Below, piece after piece: positions 13,905-18,266 of a stretch of DNA of 18,266 nt. The stretch covers positions 1 to 18,266 of the forward strand of contig DATFPQ010000241.1 of the NCBI GenBank assembly GCA_035264765.1. Reading direction: 5' to 3'. The notes under the pieces are model-generated. The model searched no databases. It was given only the letters and a program-made list of their open reading frames with translations, and was not told where the DNA came from. The position numbers were made by a program, and so were the translations under genes. The DNA comes from DATFPQ01 sp035264765 (GTDB taxonomy: Bacteria > Actinomycetota > Actinomycetes > Actinomycetales > Angustibacteraceae). The first letter of the stretch is position 1, and each line of letters starts with the position of its first letter.

Positions 13905-16289
13905 GTGGTCAGCGAGAGAGCATGGACCGTGCTCTCCGCGCCTCCTCCCTGGACCGATGGCCGGCCGGTACCGCTGCTCGACGTGGTGCGGTCCGCCGGT
14001 CGTGGGGACCGGGTGCGGCACGTTGAGGTGCTGCCGCAGCGGCAGGGCGAGCTCGTGCCATGGCCGGACTGGGCCGATCCCGAGCTGGTGGGTGCGTGGC
14101 GCCGGATCGGCGTAGACCGGCCGTGGCGGCACCAGGCGCGCGTGGCGGAGCTGGCGCACGCGGGACGGCACGTGGTCGTGGCCACCGGGACGGCGAGCGG
14201 GAAGTCGCTGGCGTACCAGCTGCCGGTGCTCAGCGACCTGCGCGCGGACGTCGGCAGCGGCGTGGGCGTGCGGCGTCCCACCGCGCTGTACCTGGCGCCG
14301 ACCAAGGCTCTCGCGGCCGACCAGCTCGCTGCCCTGGACGCGCTGGCGCTCCCCGGGCTGCGCGCGGCCACCTACGACGGCGACACTCCACCGGAGGAGC
14401 GGCGGTGGGTTCGGGACCACGCGTCCTACGTGCTCACCAACCCGGATCTGCTGCACCACTCACTGTTGCCGGGTCACGAGCACTGGGCCCGGTTCCTGCG
14501 TGGCCTGCGCTACGTGGTCGTCGACGAGTGCCACCACTACCGCGGCGTCTTCGGCTCGCATGTCGGCGCGGTGCTGCGGCGGCTACGGCGGGTTGCCGCC
14601 CGGTACGGCGCGGCCCCCGTGCTGATTCTCGCCTCCGCGACCGTGTCGGAGCCGGCGACGCACGCGTCGCGCCTGACCGGTCTCGACGTCGAGTCTGTGA
14701 CCGAGGACGCCTCCCCGCGCGGCCGGACGTGCGTCGTGCTGTGGGAGCCGCCGCTGCTTCCCGGCGGCGGGGAGCATGGAGCACCGACCCGGCGGAGCGC
14801 GGGCACGGAGACCGCCGACCTGCTGGCCGATCTCGTGTCCGGGGGTGTCCGGACGCTGGCGTTCGTCCGCTCCCGGCGCGGCGTAGAGACGGTCGCCGCC
14901 ACGGCCAGGCGGCTGCTTGCCGAGGTCGACCCGAGCCTGTCGCAGCGCGTCGCGGCCTACCGGGGCGGGTACCTCCCGGAGGAGCGCAGGGCGCTGGAGC
15001 GCGACCTGCGCTCGGGGAAGCTGCTGGGCGTGGCGACGACCAACGCGCTGGAGCTCGGTGTGGACGTCGCCGGGCTGGACGCGGTGCTCCTCGCCGGCTG
15101 GCCCGGGCGGCGGGCGTCCCTGTGGCAGCAGCTGGGCCGTGCGGGCCGGGCCGGGCAGGAGGCGCTCGGCGTGCTGGTGGCCGCCGACGACCCGCTCGAC
15201 ACCTACCTGGTTCACCACCCGGAGGCCGTCTTCGGACCTCCGGTCGAGCAGACCGTCCTGGACCCCGACAACGCGTACGTCCTCGCACCGCACCTGGCGG
15301 CCGCGGCGGCCGAGCTACCGCTCACCGAGGCCGACCTGCCGATGTTCGGCCCCCACGCCCGTGCGCTCCTGGACGAGCTGGTCACGCGGGGCGTGCTGCG
15401 CCGGCGGCCGGCCGGCTGGTTCTGGGCCCGCACCGACCGGGCCAGCGACCACGTGGACCTGCGCGGCTCCGGTGGCGGCGTGTTCCGAGTGGTCGAGCAG
15501 AACACCGGGCGAGTGCTTGGCACAGTGGACGCCGCCGCTGCGGACCGGTCGCTCCACCAGGGCGCCGTCTACGTACACCAGGGTGACACGTACCTGGTCC
15601 GCAGGCTGGACCTCGACGAGCACGTCGGGCTCGTCGAGGCAGCGGCACCCGACTGGACCACCTCGGCCCGGTCCGTGACCGACGTACGGCTGCTCGACAC
15701 CGAGCGGAGCACCTGCTGGGGACCGGTCGAGGTGTCGTTCGGCACCGCGCGGGTCACCACCCAGGTGGTGTCGTTCCTGCGTCGTCGCCTGGGGACCGGT
15801 GAGGTACTCGGCGAGGAGCCGCTGGACCTGCCGGCGCGCGCCCTGACCACGAAGGCGGTGTGGTGGACCGCGCCGACGGCGGCTCTGGAGGCCGCCGGGG
15901 TTGCGCCCGGGGACCTGCCCGGCGCCTTGCACGCGGCCGAGCACGCGGCCATCGGGCTGCTGCCGCTGCTCGCCACCTGCGACCGCTGGGACGTCGGCGG
16001 CGTCTCCACGGCGCTGCACCCCGACACCGGGCAGCCGACGGTCGTAGTCCACGACGGCCATCCCGGTGGGGCCGGCTTCGCGGAGCGAGGCCATGCAGTG
16101 ATGGTGGGGTGGCTGCGAGCGACCGAGCAGGCGGTGAGCGCCTGCGAGTGCAGCGAGGGCTGTCCGTCCTGCGTGCAGTCGCCGAAGTGCGGCAACGGCA
16201 ACGAACCGCTCGACAAGGCTGGCGCGCTCCGGCTGCTGCGGATGCTGCTGGCAGCCGCTCCGCGGGACGAAACCGCTGACCCGGACTAG
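13905..16289 (+). CDS. DEAH-box helicase with C-terminal DUF1998 (Rv3649/MrfA-like, helicase/secretion neighbourhood)
   Basis: Superfamily 2 helicase of 794 residues. Visible motifs are: Walker A ATGTASGKS with Lys100; motif Ia APTKALA; DECH box (Asp207-His210); SAT near residue 245; TTNALELGVDV; and motif VI QQLGRAGRAGQ near residue 407. The C-terminal DUF1998 region carries Cys747, Cys749, Cys753, Cys756 and Cys762 in a CECSEGCPSC cluster, a probable zinc site. This matches mycobacterial Rv3649 and resembles Bacillus MrfA (YprA), a helicase in mitomycin-damage repair. A repair role is therefore likely but not proven here. It is divergent from bldG. The GTG at 13905 has a poor ribosome binding site. 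GTG at 13929 follows GAGAGAG by eight bases and may be the true start, giving 786 residues. Its adjacency to the Tad cluster is the known 'helicase/secretion' arrangement. Confidence 0.93.
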   Translation: MVSERAWTVLSAPPPWTDGRPVPLLDVVRSAGRGDRVRHVEVLPQRQGELVPWPDWADPELVGAWRRIGVDRPWRHQARVAELAHAGRHVVVATGTASGKSLAYQLPVLSDLRADVGSGVGVRRPTALYLAPTKALAADQLAALDALALPGLRAATYDGDTPPEERRWVRDHASYVLTNPDLLHHSLLPGHEHWARFLRGLRYVVVDECHHYRGVFGSHVGAVLRRLRRVAARYGAAPVLILASATVSEPATHASRLTGLDVESVTEDASPRGRTCVVLWEPPLLPGGGEHGAPTRRSAGTETADLLADLVSGGVRTLAFVRSRRGVETVAATARRLLAEVDPSLSQRVAAYRGGYLPEERRALERDLRSGKLLGVATTNALELGVDVAGLDAVLLAGWPGRRASLWQQLGRAGRAGQEALGVLVAADDPLDTYLVHHPEAVFGPPVEQTVLDPDNAYVLAPHLAAAAAELPLTEADLPMFGPHARALLDELVTRGVLRRRPAGWFWARTDRASDHVDLRGSGGGVFRVVEQNTGRVLGTVDAAAADRSLHQGAVYVHQGDTYLVRRLDLDEHVGLVEAAAPDWTTSARSVTDVRLLDTERSTCWGPVEVSFGTARVTTQVVSFLRRRLGTGEVLGEEPLDLPARALTTKAVWWTAPTAALEAAGVAPGDLPGALHAAEHAAIGLLPLLATCDRWDVGGVSTALHPDTGQPTVVVHDGHPGGAGFAERGHAVMVGWLRATEQAVSACECSEGCPSCVQSPKCGNGNEPLDKAGALRLLRMLLAAAPRDETADPD

Positions 16290-16345
16290 GTTGAGCAGCG
16301 GTAGTGACGAGGCGCCCGGTGGAGCGCTCTCGCACGCGCCTGAGT

Positions 16346-16350
16346 GGAGG
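16346..16350 (+). promoter_or_regulatory. Ribosome binding site that fixes the start of the small membrane protein
   Basis: GGAGG, five bases before GTG 16356. It overlaps the alternative GTG at 16344, which therefore has no site of its own. Confidence 0.7.
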
Positions 16351-16355
16351 ACACC

Positions 16356-16820
16356 GTGATCGTTCTCGCCGTCATCTGTCTGCTCCTCGCGGCCCTGGTC
16401 GTCGTTCTCATGCTGAGCATCGGCTTCGGGCCCCCGATCACGTTCGCCACCGCCATTGGCAACGTCACGACCCGGCCGTTCTGGATCTTCCTGCTGGGAG
16501 CTGCCACCCTGCTCGTCGCGATGATGGGCCTGTCTCTGCTGCGCAGCGGCACGCGCCGAAAGGTCCAGCGCCGGCGGGAGATCAAGCAGCTGCGCAAGGC
16601 GGCGCAGGAGCCGCGCACGACGTCCGGCCCGGGCTCGGCTGGGGGCTCGGCTGGGGGCTCGGCTGGCGCCCGCCGCGGCGACCCCGGGGCGGACGACGGC
16701 CCCGACCGCACGCTGGTCCGCGACGACCGGGGCAACTCGCGGACCGGGCCCGGCACGACGGTCAGCGGGTCCGCGGCCGCCGACGACACCCAGTCCGGAA
16801 CCGGTCACCGCGAGCCCTGA
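16356..16820 (+). CDS. Small two-helix membrane protein (LapA/DUF1049-like topology), function unknown
   Basis: A 154-residue protein. The start was set at GTG 16356 because GGAGG lies five bases upstream; GTG 16344 would add four residues. Residues 1-24 are a hydrophobic helix (IVLAVICLLLAALVVV) and residues about 42-62 are a second (FWIFLLGAATLLVAMMGLSLL). A basic stretch follows (RRKVQRRREIKQLRKAAQE), suggesting the C-terminal part is cytosolic. The last 80 residues are a hydrophilic, Gly/Ser/Asp-rich and probably disordered tail with a GSAG tandem repeat. Two helices followed by a basic coil resembles LapA-domain proteins, but the match is by topology only. It starts 66 bp after the helicase, on the same strand. 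Its last 16 bases overlap the end of the convergent TadE gene. Confidence 0.75.
   Translation: MIVLAVICLLLAALVVVLMLSIGFGPPITFATAIGNVTTRPFWIFLLGAATLLVAMMGLSLLRSGTRRKVQRRREIKQLRKAAQEPRTTSGPGSAGGSAGGSAGARRGDPGADDGPDRTLVRDDRGNSRTGPGTTVSGSAAADDTQSGTGHREP
16631..16666 (+). repeat. Three exact tandem copies of a 12-bp unit
   Basis: The unit GGGCTCGGCTGG occurs three times without change (16631, 16643, 16655). It encodes a GSAG repeat in the disordered tail of the small membrane protein. Copy number can change without frameshift, so it may vary between strains. Confidence 0.9.
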
Positions 16821-17557
16821 GCGGCGTCCGCCGGCCCACCAGAACCGGAGACGGTCCGGTGCGACCCGCCCATCGCGGGTCCCGCTCGCGCGCGTGCGGA
16901 CACCTGTCCGAACCGTCCCGGTGGCCCGTGCGGGCGGAGCCTGACCTCGATCTCCGCGATCCGGCCTTGAGTCCGGCAGCCGGCGAGGCCGGCTCCTCCG
17001 GCTCGAACGACTTGCCGCGCGACCGTGCACGACGAGCCGGCGGCTCGGCCCGACAGGACGTCGGCCGCGGCAAGGGCGCCGAGATCGGCGGCTGCGGCCG
17101 CCCGGTGCCGGGCCACCGCCACGGCCGACAGCCCCGCAACGAACGTCGCCATCACCACGGCCATCAACGCCACCGCCAGGACCAGCACCGTCGCACTGCC
17201 CGCCTCGCGCAGTGCCGTCGCGGTGGCCGACACCCGGACGGTGGGCCCTCGGCGCAGGACCAGCCTGACCCGGCGCGACACGGTCACGCGGACCCATCCT
17301 CCGGACGCGCCGACCCGGACCGCCGCGCCGCCACCGCGGCCGCCGGACGCGGCCTCGGCCGCGACGGTGTGCACACGGCCGAGGTCGTCGCCACGAGCCG
17401 CGGCACGGGCGCCGGCTCGAGCCGCGTCCACCACCTCGACCTGGGCCACGCCGGCTTGGGCCACCGCGAGCACGGCCCCGAGCAGCACGCCGACCGCCGG
17501 GACGGCCACCGCGAGCTCCGCGGTGGCCGTGCCCCGGTCGCCGGCCTGACGGCGCAC
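16805..17557 (-). CDS. Fused double TadE-like protein (TadE + 'helicase/secretion neighbourhood' TadE-like protein)
   Basis: A single 250-residue frame that joins two proteins usually encoded by neighbouring genes (Rv3655c and Rv3654c type). Residues 1-118 are TadE-like: DRGTATAELAVAVP with Glu14, one transmembrane helix (15-35), AARAGARAAARGDD and a beta-rich end. Residues 119-250 restart with the GSATV motif, a second helix (about 121-145) and ARHRAAAAADLGALAAADVLSG, then two Cys residues, as in the second family. Both are minor-pilin-like proteins of the Tad/Flp system and should sit in the membrane with periplasm-equivalent ends outside. The GTG start at 17557 follows directly on the DUF4244 stop, so translation is coupled. 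The last 23 or so residues (from GGSHRTV) look like read-through beyond the normal end and overlap the small membrane protein gene by 16 bases. Confidence 0.82.
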   Translation of the reverse strand: MRRQAGDRGTATAELAVAVPAVGVLLGAVLAVAQAGVAQVEVVDAARAGARAAARGDDLGRVHTVAAEAASGGRGGGAAVRVGASGGWVRVTVSRRVRLVLRRGPTVRVSATATALREAGSATVLVLAVALMAVVMATFVAGLSAVAVARHRAAAAADLGALAAADVLSGRAAGSSCTVARQVVRAGGAGLAGCRTQGRIAEIEVRLRPHGPPGRFGQVSARARAGPAMGGSHRTVSGSGGPADAAQGSR

Positions 17558-17914
17558 TCAGCCGCCCAGCGAGAGGGCCCGCTTGATGATGGCCAGGAGC
17601 AGGCCCTGGACCACCCCGCCGCGCAGGATGGTGACCAGGAGCGCCGCGAACCCGCAGGCGGCCAGCGTGCCGATGGCGTACTCGGCCGTGGTCATGCCCG
17701 CGTCCCGGAGCCGCGTCATCCCCTGATGACCAGCCATCCCGGCGCCGCTCAGGCGGCTTCTGCCGGCATCTCGCACGCGGTCGGTCCACCGCTTTTGGTC
17801 GGAGCCAGGGCCGCGCCGCTGGTCGTAGCCGTCGGCCGGCTGCTGACCCTCCTGGGAAAGGGTCCTCACCCAGCCGAGCCCTGCCCGGCGTGTGCTGGCC
17901 AGACGCTTCGTCAT
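17558..17914 (-). CDS. Flp-pilin-like DUF4244 protein
   Basis: A 118-residue protein whose C-terminal 45 residues are the DUF4244/Flp pilin core. DAG-MTTAEYAIGT is a prepilin peptidase site: cleavage after Gly73 leaves Met at +1, Glu at +5 and Tyr at +6. A hydrophobic helix follows (AACGFAALLVTIL). By family it should be the major pilin subunit of a Tad-type pilus, processed by a TadV/CpaA peptidase not present in this window. The ATG at 17914 has GGGAGG four bases upstream. From that start the leader would be 73 residues, far longer than usual for Flp pilins. Internal Met60 and Met66 are alternatives; Met66 (MTRLRDAG) would give a classic 8-residue leader. It is directly followed by the fused TadE gene and preceded by the TadC gene. 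Confidence 0.85.
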   Translation of the reverse strand: MTKRLASTRRAGLGWVRTLSQEGQQPADGYDQRRGPGSDQKRWTDRVRDAGRSRLSGAGMAGHQGMTRLRDAGMTTAEYAIGTLAACGFAALLVTILRGGVVQGLLLAIIKRALSLGG

Positions 17915-18110
17915 CGTGCCTCCCGAGACGTTTGGTGCCTTGAGGCGAGACCGCGGTGTCCCGAGGCCGTTGTCCCGTCGTCGCGCCGGTCGGCGCCGGA
18001 CCACCGTCGCGCTCGACCCAGGGGGCTGGGGAGTCCCGCGGAGCGTTCTGTGGACGGTGGGACGAGGCACCGCAGCTGTGGACGACGAGGTCGGCGCTCC
18101 GTCCACCGGC
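17915..18110. other. 196-bp intergenic region inside the Tad cluster
   Basis: No reading frame with credible protein features. CTGTGGACG occurs twice in direct orientation (18048-18056 and 18076-18084). No convincing sigma-70 promoter or terminator hairpin was found. The gap is large for a Tad operon and could hold a promoter or processing site for the pilin gene. Confidence 0.5.
17919..17924 (-). promoter_or_regulatory. Ribosome binding site upstream of the DUF4244 gene
   Basis: GGGAGG on the minus strand, four bases before ATG 17914. It favours the long-leader form over the internal starts. Confidence 0.65.
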
Positions 18111-18266
18111 TCACCGGACCTCCAGGATCGCGGCAGCCAAACCGAGCACGACGGGCACAACCCCGACCAGGACGAAGGCGGGCAGCGTCGTCAGGCCGAG
18201 CGGAAGGACCAGCTGGACGGCGAGGCGCCGCGCGGCGACGACCGCGCGCCGCTGACGGGCCGACCT
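18111..18266 (-). CDS. Type II secretion system F family protein (TadC-like), C-terminal end only
   Basis: The last 51 residues of a gene that begins beyond the right edge, ending in TGA at 18111-18113. The visible part reads RRAVVAARRLAVQLVLPLGL, then a second hydrophobic run containing LPAFVLVGVVPVVLGL. This is the closing cytosolic-to-membrane segment typical of TadC/GspF platform proteins. It matches the gene expected just before the Flp pilin in actinobacterial Tad clusters (Rv3657c-like). It would anchor the assembly ATPase TadA, presumably encoded further right. The partial length prevents telling TadB from TadC by sequence; position favours TadC. Confidence 0.75.
   Translation of the reverse strand, partial: RSARQRRAVVAARRLAVQLVLPLGLTTLPAFVLVGVVPVVLGLAAAILEVR

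Noticed and set aside
13839..14459. N-terminal extension of the bldG frame
   Set aside because: It lies antisense to helicase motifs, and the strong ribosome binding site at 13842-13850 plus BldG length fix the start at 13838.
15315..17789. Long minus-strand open frame (824 codons) spanning helicase, small membrane protein and Tad genes
   Set aside because: It covers several real genes on both strands, is Arg/Gly/Pro-rich noise, and disagrees with the well-motivated TadE and DUF4244 frames.
1..18266. tRNA, rRNA, CRISPR, insertion sequence or prophage signals
   Set aside because: No clover-leaf with T-loop consensus, no regularly spaced repeats, and no transposase, integrase or phage protein was seen. 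A tRNA-Thr near holB is known in relatives but is not in this window.

Overview
The window is high-GC DNA, roughly 70% G+C by eye. It has GTG starts, dense coding and strong third-position G/C bias, and the gene set and order point to an actinomycete. From memory of family neighbourhoods, not a search, the order matches the Streptomyces topA - tmk(MFS fusion) - holB block and the hppA - anti-sigma - bldG - helicase block. It also matches the mycobacterial 'helicase/secretion neighbourhood', in which a DEAH-box helicase sits next to a Tad-type pilus/secretion cluster. Genus cannot be fixed from this sequence alone. No stretch over 300 bases lacks a gene. I see no rRNA, tRNA, insertion sequence, CRISPR array or phage gene.

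Left block (1-7828, all minus strand, read right to left). topA (DNA topoisomerase I, with a Lys/Ala tail) is followed by a 925-residue MFS transporter-thymidylate kinase fusion with a long Glu/Arg-rich C-terminal helix. Four bases after its stop comes holB (DNA polymerase III delta'). After 48 bases there is a secreted lipoprotein serine hydrolase of the SlpD/SlpE/tripeptidyl-aminopeptidase type, which runs off the left edge. This is replication, dTTP supply and topology plus one envelope peptidase.

Middle block (7940-12940, minus strand). It holds a class I methyltransferase with an NPPY motif, ending in a good hairpin; an AIM24-family protein; and a K+-independent H+-translocating membrane pyrophosphatase (hppA). 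A 13-bp hairpin lies downstream of hppA, and its left half is part of a 30-bp-period duplication.

Regulatory pair and divergent helicase (13090-16289). bldG (STAS anti-anti-sigma factor, Ser57) and a downstream RsbW-like partner with eroded ATP-binding motifs form a minus-strand pair. Only 66 bp separate bldG from a plus-strand DEAH-box/DUF1998 helicase. A small two-helix membrane protein follows on the plus strand and overlaps the Tad genes tail to tail.

Right block (16805-18266, minus strand). This is the 3' end of a Tad/Flp cluster: the last 51 residues of a TadC-type type II secretion F protein, a Flp-pilin-like DUF4244 protein, and a single 250-residue ORF that joins two TadE-like proteins, a pair I know as two separate genes.

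Most of the window is conserved core. The less ordinary points are the TadE-TadE fusion and its read-through tail, the exact 96-bp-unit duplication inside the tmk helix, the degenerate kinase motifs of the BldG partner, the start-site ambiguity of the pilin, and the duplicated terminator arm. I do not see convincing evidence for a wholly new biological system.
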